DNA of 64,000 nucleotides from Pseudoalteromonas umbrosa (GCF_030125375.1 NZ_JASJUU010000003.1:696247-760246); one strand, 5' to 3'; shown: positions 9,881 to 18,761, numbered from the stretch's first letter. Numbers and translations are program-made. Notes: a model not told the origin generated them from the sequence alone.

Positions 9881-10005
9881 GAACTGCCAATTAGTTTCAA
9901 CAACTTAGTATTCTGCCAGCAGATAGATCGTTTGGCACTAAGTGGCCGTATAGACCACAATATTCAATTGTATCAGCCTAATAACTAATATAGGAGTATT
10001 GCGCT

Positions 10006-10551
10006 TTGAAAATACACCACTTTGTAAAAGCATGTGTGTTAGGAGCTTTTTTGTCTTTAACAGCATGTACCGGTTTGCCCGAAGGGGTTATACCTGTAAA
10101 AAACTTTGATCTGCAGCGTTATCAAGGCACTTGGTACGAAATTGCGCGCCTTGACCACCGTTTTGAGCGTGGCATGCAAAATGTGACTGCAACATATACT
10201 TTAAATCAAGATGGCAGTGTTAGGGTTGTTAATAGAGGTTATGTCACTGCCGAGCAAACATGGAAGCAGGCTGATGGTGTCGCTAAGTTTGTTTCTGAAC
10301 AAGACGTAGGTCATTTAAAAGTGTCATTTTTTGGTCCGTTTTATGGCAGTTATGTTGTTTTTAAATTAGACGAAGCAGATTATCAATACGCTTATGTGAC
10401 AAGTTATGATAAAGACTATCTGTGGTTATTGTCTCGCACACCACAAGTGCCAAATGCTGTTTTGAAGGACTTCCAAGAAACAGCCATGAAACTTGGCTAT
10501 GACGTCGATGCGCTAATTTATATGGAACATCAAAGCATTAGCTCACTGTAA
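10006..10551 (+). CDS. blc: Outer-membrane lipocalin Blc
   Basis: A 181-residue bacterial lipocalin lipoprotein. The signal peptide ends at lipobox LTAC (about Cys21). The lipocalin signature YQGTWYEIARLDHRFERG and the following strand VTATYTLNQDGSVRVVNRGY are intact. Blc-type proteins bind lysophospholipids or fatty acids at the outer membrane, often under envelope stress. The start is TTG at 10006: AGGAG lies 9 bases upstream and no in-frame ATG precedes the signal peptide. It is a single gene, followed 143 bases later by the PhoX-like gene. Confidence 0.93.
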   Translation: MKIHHFVKACVLGAFLSLTACTGLPEGVIPVKNFDLQRYQGTWYEIARLDHRFERGMQNVTATYTLNQDGSVRVVNRGYVTAEQTWKQADGVAKFVSEQDVGHLKVSFFGPFYGSYVVFKLDEADYQYAYVTSYDKDYLWLLSRTPQVPNAVLKDFQETAMKLGYDVDALIYMEHQSISSL

Positions 10552-10694
10552 GCCCCCTTTACAGTCATATTAAAAGAGTCTTTCTTTTGACCAAAAAGAT
10601 TAATATTTCATAAACTTATTTGTCATTACTTCCGTTCAGGCTAGTTGCGCTTATAAAAACCCAATGTAGCAACAAATAAATCGGAGTAATAAAA

Positions 10695-12761
10695 ATGAAG
10701 CGCATAGCCTATTCGTTAATTGCCTCAGCCGTCACTTTGGCACTTACTGCGTGTAGCGGAGATGATGGTGCACCTGGAGCTCAGGGCCAACAAGGTGTTC
10801 AAGGTGAGCAAGGGGCTGCTGGACCTGCAGGTGAAAATGGCTCAAACGGGATAAATGGAGCTGATGGTATTAATGGTGAAAATGGCGCAGATGGTGCGGA
10901 TGGCGCAAATGGTGCAGATGGCGCAAATGGTGCAGATGGCGCAAATGGTGCAGATGGCGCAAATGGTGCAGATGGTGCAGATGGTGCAGATGGTGCAAAT
11001 GGTGCAGATGGCGAAAAGGGTACTGATGGCGTAGATGGAAGTGACGGAGTAGATGGTACTGATGGAATCAATGGCGGTACTGGTTTAGTTCGGATCGCGA
11101 CTGTGCCTAGAGGCTCTGAAGTAACTGGTATTTTCTTAACTGAAAAAGGTGACTTGTTTTTTAACGCACAACATCCTAGTGATGAAAACACGGAGGTAGA
11201 TAGCTTTAACAATCGTCCATTTAATACAGGCACTGTGGGTGTATTGACTGGTGTCAACTTCAATAAATTGCCTCGTAATTTGGTTGATGCTCCACTGCAT
11301 GCAACTGAATTTGAAGCGCAAACAATTGTAACTGCAATAGGTCAATATCAAATCTTAGGTCAAACCGGAGACACATTTAATGACCTTGGAACAAACGCTT
11401 TAGTGGGTGGGCTTGGTGTAATCTATGGCATGACTTCTGGCAACGAAATCATCAAAAATGACATGCCAGATTTCAATGGTTTTATCTATGAGTCAGAAAA
11501 CACAGGTTATTTGTTCACTAACTGGGAAGATTACCCTGGCGGTATGAGCCGCTTAAAAATGAGCAAGAGCGAAAATGGCCAATGGAGTGTTGAGCAGGCC
11601 ATGATGTTAGACTTTGATTTAGTAAAGGGTACGGCAGCAAACTGCTTTGGATCTGTATCGCCTTGGGGAACTCCACTGACTTCAGAAGAATGGATTGTAA
11701 ATTCAGATGTTGATTCAACTACTTATCCAGAGTGGAATGCACCAGTTGTTAGCACACGTTTGGCTCAACTTAGAGAGTTTTTATCACCTGAATCACCTAA
11801 CCCATATCGTTATGGTTACATTGCAGAAGTAAAGTCTCCTATGGCAGATAAGCCTGTCGTTGAAAAACATTATACGATTGGGCGATATGAGCATGAAAAC
11901 GCCGTTGTCATGCCAGATAGACGCACGGTTTACTCTTCGCAAGATGACACCGGTGGTGTGCTGTTCAAGTTTGTTGCCGACACAGCTGAAGACCTAAGTT
12001 CGGGCACGTTATACGGCGCAAAGCTTATCCAAGATAAAGGTTTATCAGATCCTGCAGTCACTGGGTTTGATATTGAGTGGAAAGAGATCGCAACAGGCAC
12101 TAATGCGGCTATTTTAGACTGGATAGTTGAGTATGATGGCATTTCACCTGAAAGCTATGTAGACGGTAAAACTAACTATATTTCCATGGAAGATGTGCAG
12201 GCTTGGGCGAATGGTGATGCAACCTACCCTACTGAAGCGCAAGGCGGTTCACCAGTAACTGCTGGCAAACCTATGGATGATCGTGTGGCATTTTTGGAAT
12301 CACGCCAAGCGGCACGCCTTAAGGGAGCGACCGCTGAATGGCGCAAGCTTGAAGGCTTAGCAATCAATCATGACCGTGTGCTTGAAGCGGTGTCTGGTCA
12401 AGATATGATCGCAGGTGAAGTCGTGGAAAAAGCTTACTTATACATAGGCATCGCAGATATCGACAATACTATGATTGATGGCCAAGGCGACATTCAATTG
12501 TCTGGTCGTGTAAAGGATTGCGGTGGTGTTTATCGTGCGCATATTGATGACAATTATAGCTTAACTCGTATTGAACCTGTTGTGATGGGCTCGACTTATC
12601 GTTCTTCGCTGGATGATTCAGAGCGTTGTGATGCAAGCCAATTAGCACAGCCTGACAATGTTGTTGTTATGCGTGATGGTCGCATTCTTATCGGAGAAGA
12701 TCACAGCTCATCTTGGAAATACAACAACACATTGTGGATGTATGACCCTAAATCAAAATAA
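10695..12761 (+). CDS. Collagen-repeat lipoprotein with PhoX-like (DUF839) phosphatase domain
   Basis: A 688-residue surface lipoprotein. It has a signal peptide with lipobox LTAC, then about 34 uninterrupted Gly-X-Y triplets (roughly residues 25-130) rich in GAD, GAN and GIN. A large C-terminal domain resembles the PhoX/DUF839 beta-propeller family (GYIAEVKSPMADKP, YEHENAVVMPDRRTVYSSQ, EGLAINHDRV). PhoX enzymes are Ca/Fe phosphatases; whether this one is active is not certain. The collagen-like part probably forms a trimeric stalk. RBS is CGGAGTAA upstream of the ATG. The DNA of the triplet region contains a near-perfect tandem repeat. A terminator follows, then a cytochrome-like lipoprotein gene. 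Confidence 0.85.
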   Translation: MKRIAYSLIASAVTLALTACSGDDGAPGAQGQQGVQGEQGAAGPAGENGSNGINGADGINGENGADGADGANGADGANGADGANGADGANGADGADGADGANGADGEKGTDGVDGSDGVDGTDGINGGTGLVRIATVPRGSEVTGIFLTEKGDLFFNAQHPSDENTEVDSFNNRPFNTGTVGVLTGVNFNKLPRNLVDAPLHATEFEAQTIVTAIGQYQILGQTGDTFNDLGTNALVGGLGVIYGMTSGNEIIKNDMPDFNGFIYESENTGYLFTNWEDYPGGMSRLKMSKSENGQWSVEQAMMLDFDLVKGTAANCFGSVSPWGTPLTSEEWIVNSDVDSTTYPEWNAPVVSTRLAQLREFLSPESPNPYRYGYIAEVKSPMADKPVVEKHYTIGRYEHENAVVMPDRRTVYSSQDDTGGVLFKFVADTAEDLSSGTLYGAKLIQDKGLSDPAVTGFDIEWKEIATGTNAAILDWIVEYDGISPESYVDGKTNYISMEDVQAWANGDATYPTEAQGGSPVTAGKPMDDRVAFLESRQAARLKGATAEWRKLEGLAINHDRVLEAVSGQDMIAGEVVEKAYLYIGIADIDNTMIDGQGDIQLSGRVKDCGGVYRAHIDDNYSLTRIEPVVMGSTYRSSLDDSERCDASQLAQPDNVVVMRDGRILIGEDHSSSWKYNNTLWMYDPKSK
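10884..11009 (+). repeat. In-frame 9/18-bp tandem repeat in the collagen-like region
   Basis: The unit GGCGCAAATGGTGCAGAT (18 bp) is repeated four times without change at 10902-10973 and flanked by 9-bp half-units (GGTGCAGAT or GGTGCAAAT), all encoding GAN/GAD triplets. Every unit is a multiple of 9, so slippage changes stalk length without breaking the frame. Confidence 0.85.
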
Positions 12762-12776
12762 CAATTAATTATTGAG

Positions 12777-12799
12777 GCGGTGCATTGCACCGCTTTTTT
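12777..12799 (+). terminator. Rho-independent terminator after the PhoX-like gene
   Basis: GCGGTGCA and TGCACCGC pair almost without a loop (realistically a 6-bp stem with a 5-base loop), followed by six T. It lies 15 bases after the stop codon and ends 25 bases before the next start, so the downstream lipoprotein gene is probably reached by read-through or its own promoter. Confidence 0.8.
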
Positions 12800-12824
12800 G
12801 GCATTAAAAATGGAAGTCATACAA

Positions 12825-14477
12825 ATGCAATACCCGTTACTTATTTCGACATTGGCTTTGGCCATTGCCTTAAGTGGATGCACTGAACCACTTGAGCAGA
12901 GCAAAATTTTACCAACCGACACTGAGCATGCTCGTCATAAAGCACCATATAAACCAGGCGACGATATTCCTGCAATGGCGTATATAGAACATCAAGAGGT
13001 GTACAACCCTGAGTCTGTGATACCGCCACAGTGTTACACCAAGACTGATGGAGTAAACAATCCATGTTATGCCTGCCACCAGTCGTACCATGATGATAAA
13101 GCGCGTCCTAATGTGATGAACGACGGTGATTTACAAGGTGACTATGCGTTTTCAGATCTCGGTTTAAAAAACCATTGGAAGAATCTGTTTATCGACCGTA
13201 CGGATTTGATTAAAGGGATCTCAGATCAAGAAATTACTAACTGGATCGAGCAGGATAACTACACACCTTTTATAGCTAAAATGAGCAAGCGCAGTGACTG
13301 GCGTGGCGAAGTAACACCACTTAAGAATTTAGCGTTTCCAGAAAAAGCGTTTGACGAACAGGGTTTTGCCCATGATGGTAGCGGTTGGGTTGCATTTAAC
13401 TATAAGCCTTTTCCAAGTACATTTTGGCCAACGAATGGGTCAACAGGGGATGTGATGATAAGGCTACCGCGCGAATTTCAAACCAAAGATGGTCTTTACA
13501 GTCGGGACGTTTATCTGGCGAATTTGAGTCTGACCGAATTGGCTGTGAAAGGTTTGGAGGCTATCTCTGTACCGCGTATTTCAGAGCATGCTGTTGGTCA
13601 AGATTTGAATGGAGATGGTAAGTTCAGTGATATTACTCACATAGTGAAGCAAGCACATTATATCGGTGATGCAGAAACAGAGTTAGCGCATATGCTTTAC
13701 CCAGAAGGCACTGAGTTTTTGCACACGGTACGTTATTTGGGGGTTGATGAACAAGGCAAGATTTATAATGCACCTCGGCTAAAAGAGTTGCGCTATATGA
13801 AAAAGCATAACTTTAAATCAAAAAGAGAAATTGCAGGCTCTTATTATCGAGAAGCAAAAGAAAAGGAGTTTGAAAAGCTCCCAGTGACACTTTATGTGGG
13901 CGATAAAGGCGTGAATAATACATTTGGCTGGATGATTAATGGTTACATAGAGGATAGTCGCGGTGAGTTGCGGCCTCAACATGCGCAAGAGTTGGCATTT
14001 TGCAACGGTTGTCATAAGACTGTTGGGGCAACATATGACCAAACATTTTCGTTTGCTCGTAAGGTTGAGGGGGCTGCTGGTTGGGGGTACATCAATCTAA
14101 AAACGCAAAAAGATGTGCCAAATTTAGGTGAGGAAGATGGAGAGTTTCTGACGTATATGTCCCGAGTTGGCGGCGGTGATGAGTTTCGTCAAAACCAAGA
14201 AATGCTGAAAAAGTGGTTCACAGGCGGCAAGGTTGATATGCAAAAGGTACAAAACGCAGTTAATCTTTACGAGTTGATAACGCCTTCAAAAGAACGTGCG
14301 CTGGCTTTAAACAAAGCGTACTTAACCATAGTGAGAGAGCAAAGTTATCTGTTTGGGCGTGACGCAACGCTCGTAAAAGCGAAAAACGTGTTGGAAACCG
14401 TAGATGATTCACAAGCACCACTGCGACAAGATAAGCAGTTTAAATGGGATATGCAGTTAGATTGGTCCAAAAATTAG
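12825..14477 (+). CDS. Two-CxxCH cytochrome-like lipoprotein
   Basis: A 550-residue lipoprotein: a signal peptide with lipobox LSGC, then two c-type haem-binding motifs far apart, CYACH near the N-terminus (NNPCYACHQSYHDD) and CNGCH in the C-terminal half (LAFCNGCHKTVGA). It probably binds two haems and acts in periplasmic electron transfer or as a peroxidase-like enzyme. No better-known family is recognised. ATG at 12825 is chosen because GGAAG lies 8 bases upstream; ATG at 12810 is possible. It follows the PhoX-like gene and may be functionally linked. One degenerate GATC motif copy (13224-13243) lies within it. Confidence 0.75.
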   Translation: MQYPLLISTLALAIALSGCTEPLEQSKILPTDTEHARHKAPYKPGDDIPAMAYIEHQEVYNPESVIPPQCYTKTDGVNNPCYACHQSYHDDKARPNVMNDGDLQGDYAFSDLGLKNHWKNLFIDRTDLIKGISDQEITNWIEQDNYTPFIAKMSKRSDWRGEVTPLKNLAFPEKAFDEQGFAHDGSGWVAFNYKPFPSTFWPTNGSTGDVMIRLPREFQTKDGLYSRDVYLANLSLTELAVKGLEAISVPRISEHAVGQDLNGDGKFSDITHIVKQAHYIGDAETELAHMLYPEGTEFLHTVRYLGVDEQGKIYNAPRLKELRYMKKHNFKSKREIAGSYYREAKEKEFEKLPVTLYVGDKGVNNTFGWMINGYIEDSRGELRPQHAQELAFCNGCHKTVGATYDQTFSFARKVEGAAGWGYINLKTQKDVPNLGEEDGEFLTYMSRVGGGDEFRQNQEMLKKWFTGGKVDMQKVQNAVNLYELITPSKERALALNKAYLTIVREQSYLFGRDATLVKAKNVLETVDDSQAPLRQDKQFKWDMQLDWSKN

Positions 14478-15174
14478 TGGCTCTGCAACTGAAGAGGTCA
14501 AAGAGCGTCATGTGAAATTGCATCCGTGACGTTTCTTTGCTGTGTTAAGTAGCCACTGCACTATGAGATCATGATTTTACCTACTGACTAAAAAACGGAT
14601 GAACTGAACACGTATTAGTAAGTTTTCTATGTGTTCTTGGTGATTTTTGTAGGTGTATTTTCTTTAATTATGGGCTTTTACTATCTAGAGATCACTATTT
14701 TACTAAGATAAAGTCGAACAGATCATATTTTTACTAACGTAGTTGCAGGTAACTTGGTAAAAATCTGACTTACTATGAATGAGATCAAATTTTTACTAAC
14801 TCACTCTATTTATTCTATTCATTTGTTTGTTAAGTAGAAGAAAAACACCAGCTTTTAGTATATTGTCGCTCTTTTTATAATCTTATAGATCACGAATTTA
14901 CTAACTTATCTGCCGATCTAAAAATTAGAGATCATGTTTTTATCAAGTCATCTTCTCTTGGATCAGGTTTTTACTAACTTTTTATTTGAGATTGCTCATT
15001 GGGATCAGTTTTATACTAGCTGATGATACTTGCATTGAATCATAGATCATATTTTTACTAACTAAATCGATTGTGGGTAGGCCGAAATAGGTAACGAGAG
15101 CGAGGTTATCCAAATAAAGCTAGTAAAATGATGATCTGAGCGGCTGATAATAGTATATCAGCCGCCGAATAGTA
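14478..15174. other. Gene-free convergent intergenic region carrying the phased motif array
   Basis: About 700 AT-rich bases between two convergent genes, with no supportable ORF. It holds ten copies of the 20-bp GATC motif (separate entry). A DnaA-box-like TTATCCAAA (15106-15114, one mismatch to TTATCCACA) lies between copies 9 and 10; this single near-match is weak. GGCTGATA and TATCAGCC (15142-15163) form a hairpin at the right end, probably the terminator-like end of the iron operon. Confidence 0.75.
14567..15136. repeat. Helically phased array of a GATC-containing 20-bp motif
   Basis: Consensus GATCANNWTTTTACTAAST. Direct copies start at 14567, 14690, 14721, 14783, 14888, 14930, 14961, 15003 and 15045; one inverted copy occupies 15117-15136. 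From 14690 onward the start-to-start distances are 31, 62, 105, 42, 31, 42 and 42 bp, each within about 1 bp of a multiple of 10.5. The sequence between copies is not conserved, so this is not a simple tandem duplication. Every copy contains a Dam site (GATC). Two more inverted copies lie in the adjacent gene (15220-15239, 15354-15373). It looks like an array of sites for a cooperatively binding protein; the protein is unknown. Confidence 0.85.
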
Positions 15175-15510
15175 CTAACTAATGATAGTCAGTATGGTGA
15201 GAAGACTTGTTAGAGCGGGAAGTAAGTAAAATAGTGATCTTAACCACTTTGCTTTATATGTCATGCACAGTGAGATCACGAGTACGGAGAGTGCCATTTG
15301 CCCACAGAACATTAAGCTACCGTAGCCGATTGATTGTGAGAGATTCACGATGAAGCTTAGTAAAATAATGATCCAAGCACCATAGCTAAAGCGCTGGGTT
15401 ATGCTTTGATTTGGGCGAACACCAAACACACTTTTATAGTGAGCCGTTTTAGCCATTGCAAATCCATAAAATGCGCTGAAACACAGAAGGGTAGCTAAGC
15501 TGTAGATCAT
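15175..15510 (-). CDS. DUF3325 membrane protein of iron-linked operon
   Basis: A 111-residue integral membrane protein with about four hydrophobic helices, matching DUF3325 (SLATLLCFSAFYGFAMAKTAHYK, a conserved basic patch, GVRPN). It is the last gene of the DUF3649-PepSY-DUF3325 operon, overlapping the PepSY stop by 4 bases (15507-15510). Such trios accompany TonB-dependent siderophore receptors and are thought to help iron release or reduction at the inner membrane. Two inverted copies of the GATC motif are embedded in its coding sequence. Confidence 0.8.
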   Translation of the reverse strand: MIYSLATLLCFSAFYGFAMAKTAHYKSVFGVRPNQSITQRFSYGAWIIILLSFIVNLSQSIGYGSLMFCGQMALSVLVISLCMTYKAKWLRSLFYLLPALTSLLTILTIIS

Positions 15511-17096
15511 GCTTTTTGCTCCTTACCTGTGGAACGTTTTGGGCGCTTAGTAGGTTTTACCGAACTTGTTTTCAGACTCAGTTTGTTTCCTTGGAAGAAA
15601 AACACCGCTGCAGTCGCTAAAAATACTAGGTCAAAGCTTGCTAAGATCCATTTGCCATCTATCAAATAGGTGATTAGGTTGCCATTTGTTGTTAGCGCAT
15701 TGCAAATCGGCAGCAATAGCCAGACTATTGCATTCAAATAAGCGAAACTTTGCCATGCGTGTTTAGCACGCCAAAGGCCAGCTACGACTGCACAAACAAG
15801 CCAAATTAAAAAGAAAGCGAGTATTTCTTTATCTGCTCTGCCTGCGATATCCGCTGGTAAAAGCCTATTTGCATAGAAAAAACCTGCAGTTGCCAGTGGC
15901 AATCCCATTATTGTGCCTAAGTTTAAAGCTTCCACTAATTTAAGCCCAAAGCTAGGTGATTGATTGGGTTTTAAGCGCTCTCTTATGCGCTTAGCCCACA
16001 TAATGCAGCCCGTTGCAATCATTAAGCAGCCCGCAATACCACAAATAAAATACAACCAACGCAGGCCTGGATGAGCAAGTCTGCCGCTATGTACTGCAAT
16101 CATGCCTCCATAAAGCACTTCACCGCCACTTGGATCAAGGCGAGCTGTTTTTATCAGTTCACCTGAGGCCGCAGAGTATTGCCAATACGGGTATTCATCA
16201 CGAATTAAAGTACCATTGTCACCATATATTTTGATTGTTGCACTGATGCTACTTGGGTGGTCAACGATCACTCGCTTTATTTTTTGCTCTGGCCAGTTTT
16301 GATGAAAGTGTGCAAATGCAGCATCGAAAGCAGGAGTATTAAGCGTTTGCTCTGACTTTTCTAAGCGCTGACGTTCGGGATAAAAGTCTGCTCTAAACCC
16401 TTTTACGCCATCTTCATACAGTGTATTTGCTGGGTCTGGGAACAGCATAAATATCAAAGTCACCAATCCTGTATAGGTGATCATAAGGTGAAAGGGCAAC
16501 GCGAGTACTGATGATAAGTTGTGTGCATCAAGCCATGCCCTTACACCTTTTTGTGGTCTAAATTGGAATAAGTCTTTGAAAATACGTTTATGGATTACAA
16601 TGCCGGAGATGAGTGCGATGAGCATAAATAGTGATGCAAAACAGACTAACCAGCGAGCGAGTTTGCGGTCCATATAGTGTAAATCGAAATGTAATCTATA
16701 GAAAAAGTTACCACCTCGGGTCTCTACCATCCCTTCAACTGGATTGAGTGTGTTTGGATCTAGCTGCTCGTCTATCCATTTGTCTCTTTGTCCATCCGGC
16801 TGACTATGGCGATGAGAAACATGTACTTCAGGTTGCCTTGGTGAAGGAAGCCCTATCCACCACCTGTTTGCGTCAGGTGCTTTGTTTTGTAAGTAATCCA
16901 AGCCGGTGTTAATTAATGTTGCTTGCTCAACTTTGGGTTGCTCAATCTTGTGTACAGCAGGTTGATTCCATAAGCTAATTTCGTGTCGAAAGAAGCTAAT
17001 CGTGCCAGCAAAAAAAATTAAAAATAATAGCCAACATAGCAAAAGACCAACCCAAGTATGTAGCCAAGTCATTGAACGAAAAAAACTGTCTTTCAT
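15507..17096 (-). CDS. PepSY-domain transmembrane protein (iron uptake related)
   Basis: A 529-residue inner-membrane protein of the PepSY-associated TM family. It has an N-terminal helix following a WLHTWVGLL motif, a periplasmic region containing HFDLHYMDR, a second helix with ISGIVIHKRIFKDLF, a large periplasmic PepSY-like loop, HSGRLAHPGLRWLYF, then further helices and a basic Lys/Arg/Pro-rich tail. The conserved His residues in membrane segments suggest haem or metal handling; FsqB/PiuB-like ferric reductase activity has been proposed for relatives. It overlaps both neighbours by 4 bases. Confidence 0.85.
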   Translation of the reverse strand: MKDSFFRSMTWLHTWVGLLLCWLLFLIFFAGTISFFRHEISLWNQPAVHKIEQPKVEQATLINTGLDYLQNKAPDANRWWIGLPSPRQPEVHVSHRHSQPDGQRDKWIDEQLDPNTLNPVEGMVETRGGNFFYRLHFDLHYMDRKLARWLVCFASLFMLIALISGIVIHKRIFKDLFQFRPQKGVRAWLDAHNLSSVLALPFHLMITYTGLVTLIFMLFPDPANTLYEDGVKGFRADFYPERQRLEKSEQTLNTPAFDAAFAHFHQNWPEQKIKRVIVDHPSSISATIKIYGDNGTLIRDEYPYWQYSAASGELIKTARLDPSGGEVLYGGMIAVHSGRLAHPGLRWLYFICGIAGCLMIATGCIMWAKRIRERLKPNQSPSFGLKLVEALNLGTIMGLPLATAGFFYANRLLPADIAGRADKEILAFFLIWLVCAVVAGLWRAKHAWQSFAYLNAIVWLLLPICNALTTNGNLITYLIDGKWILASFDLVFLATAAVFFFQGNKLSLKTSSVKPTKRPKRSTGKEQKA

Positions 17097-17392
17097 ATAC
17101 TTCCCTGAACAAAATTGGTGATCAGCGCAATGACGCTGGTGCTAATAATTAAAGCGGCCCAAACCTTTATCAAGGAGCGAGCAGCAAAAGCAGCAATAAA
17201 AACACAGCTATAAATTAAGATGCTAAGACAAACACTGTATAAGACGGCATCTACTTTACTGGTTGGAAGCAGGAGGCTTAACAGCGAAATACAGTAGGCT
17301 GTAAAAAAGTAACCGCCCAAAATTGCCGCACAAAATCGGGACACAACGCTTAACCTGTATTGAAAAGTCAAAGCATTATCGGCTTGTGACAT
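17093..17392 (-). CDS. DUF3649 membrane protein, first gene of iron operon
   Basis: A 99-residue protein with three predicted membrane helices, matching DUF3649 (RFCAAILGGYFFTAYCISLLSL). It starts the operon and overlaps the PepSY gene by ATGA. A Fur-box-like sequence lies about 57 bases upstream, fitting iron-repressed expression. Confidence 0.8.
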   Translation of the reverse strand: MSQADNALTFQYRLSVVSRFCAAILGGYFFTAYCISLLSLLLPTSKVDAVLYSVCLSILIYSCVFIAAFAARSLIKVWAALIISTSVIALITNFVQGSI

Positions 17393-17702
17393 AATGTTCC
17401 TAAATTTTTTTATCAGATCAGTGATTATCTACGAATAGTTTTGTAAATAACAGTAATTATCATTATTAAATGCGCCAAATACACAATGATTCAAGTTTAA
17501 AGAAAAACGTTAAAGCTTTAGCTACAAGAAAGAGAAAAAATTAATTTATTGGCAATCTTTAAGTGGATTATTTTATTCTTGCAATTGGCGAGCACTTTTA
17601 ATTTAATTAAAAAAATTTTTTAGCTGATTGAATTACTTTCCGATTTAACCGGTCTATTAAAGCAATAACTAGTCAGCCTTTTCGGTTCATGAAAGTTGAA
17701 TT
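17393..17702. other. Divergent AT-rich promoter region
   Basis: About 310 bases between the iron operon and the UDG gene, with no gene. It contains the Fur-box-like site and long A/T runs around 17570-17640. Confidence 0.6.
17449..17467 (-). promoter_or_regulatory. Fur-box-like operator of the PepSY operon
   Basis: On the minus strand the site reads AATAATGATAATTACTGTT, 14 of 19 matches to the classical Fur box GATAATGATAATCATTATC, with a perfect ATAATGATAAT core. It is placed 57 bases before the DUF3649 start, where a promoter is expected. Predicted iron repression. Confidence 0.7.
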
Positions 17703-18269
17703 ATGACATTACTTGATGATATTGCTGCTTGTCGGTTGTGCCAAGCACATTTTGAGCATATACCTTCGCCAGTTATTCAAGGTAGCAAAAATGCGAAGAT
17801 ATTGATTGCGGGTCAAGCCCCCAGTTTGACAGTGCACAAAACTGGCAAACTTTTTAATGATGCAAGTGGACAAAAGTTAAGGTCTTGGCTGGGGGTTTCT
17901 GAGCAGCAGTTTTATGATCCAGCGTTGTTTGCCATTGTACCTATGGCATTTTGTTACCCTGGCAAAGGAAAAAGTGGCGATAAAGCGCCGCCTAAGCTCT
18001 GTGCTAAAACATGGCGGGAAAAAGTATTGGCTGAATTTAATCATATTCATCTGATGGTCTTGATAGGCCAATATGCGCAGGCATATCATTTAGATAGTTT
18101 TAAAAATGTAACTGATACCGTGCAGAAATGGCAAAGTTATATGCCAACTCAGATCCCATTACCGCACCCAAGCCCACGAAATCACTTTTGGTTAAAACGA
18201 AACCCATGGTTTGAGATCAATGCAATTCCTGCATTAAAAAAGCGCGTCTCAGACATTTTAATGAGCTGA
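17703..18269 (+). CDS. Uracil-DNA glycosylase family protein
   Basis: A 188-residue protein of the UDG superfamily. The N-terminal CRLCQAHF lacks the full four-Cys iron-sulfur ligand set of family 4 enzymes. GQAPSLTVHKTGKLFNDASG corresponds to motif A, and PLPHPSPRNHFWLKRNPWF to the C-terminal DNA-intercalation motif. It closely resembles the uracil-DNA glycosylase family protein common in marine Gammaproteobacteria. Activity on uracil is inferred, not shown. Single gene. Confidence 0.85.
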   Translation: MTLLDDIAACRLCQAHFEHIPSPVIQGSKNAKILIAGQAPSLTVHKTGKLFNDASGQKLRSWLGVSEQQFYDPALFAIVPMAFCYPGKGKSGDKAPPKLCAKTWREKVLAEFNHIHLMVLIGQYAQAYHLDSFKNVTDTVQKWQSYMPTQIPLPHPSPRNHFWLKRNPWFEINAIPALKKRVSDILMS

Positions 18270-18377
18270 ACCCTAAATGAGTCATCTCAAAGGAGTTGCG
18301 AATTTGTTGTACATCTACCATAATCGCCCTGTACTTTGGTTTACAAAAAATAACATTTTAATTCAAGGGAACTGAAA

Positions 18378-18761
18378 ATGATTTATCACCTATCGGGATG
18401 GATCTCGGTATTGATTTCGATTTTTGCCATCTACCCAAGTTACCAACCTGGCGCAAATTCTGTTATTGGATTTTATCTTTGTTTGTTTGCACTGCTTGTC
18501 GCTGCATTTGCTAGTCATTTAGGGCACTCGCTTTATTATCGTGCTGTATTTTCTTTATCTATTGTCAACGTCCTATTTGTAAATGATGGAACAAATATTT
18601 CTTTACTTTCTAGTGAAAATGACTGGGTTTATATTGGCTCAATGTACGGTATATATATTGTTGTAAGCACAATATGCGGTTTTTTAGTAAGTAGAGAAGA
18701 TTTACTGGGTAACTCTTTACGCAGAAAAGAGTCCAAAAGATCGCATAAAAGAACAGCATAA
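18378..18761 (+). CDS. Hypothetical small membrane protein
   Basis: A 127-residue protein with about four hydrophobic segments (LSGWISVLISIFAIYPSY, IGFYLCLFALLVAAFASHLG, an FSLSIVNVLF strand, YGIYIVVSTICGFLV) and a basic C-terminal tail (RRKESKRSHKRTA). Not recognised. Good spacing of AAGGGAACTGAAA before the ATG supports expression. Confidence 0.6.
   Translation: MIYHLSGWISVLISIFAIYPSYQPGANSVIGFYLCLFALLVAAFASHLGHSLYYRAVFSLSIVNVLFVNDGTNISLLSSENDWVYIGSMYGIYIVVSTICGFLVSREDLLGNSLRRKESKRSHKRTA

Noticed and set aside
10799..11263. Minus-strand frame rich in PSAPFAPSAP opposite the collagen repeat
   Set aside because: Antisense shadow of Gly-X-Y codons; the plus strand has a signal peptide, RBS and known domain.
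15106..15114. TTATCCAAA as evidence that this is the chromosomal origin
   Set aside because: One near-match to a DnaA box is expected by chance in AT-rich DNA; no dnaA, dnaN, gidA or rep gene is near.
14478..15174. The phased motif array as a CRISPR or simple tandem repeat
   Set aside because: Copies are only 20 bp, degenerate, with spacings of 31-105 bp and one inverted copy; there is no constant spacer length.
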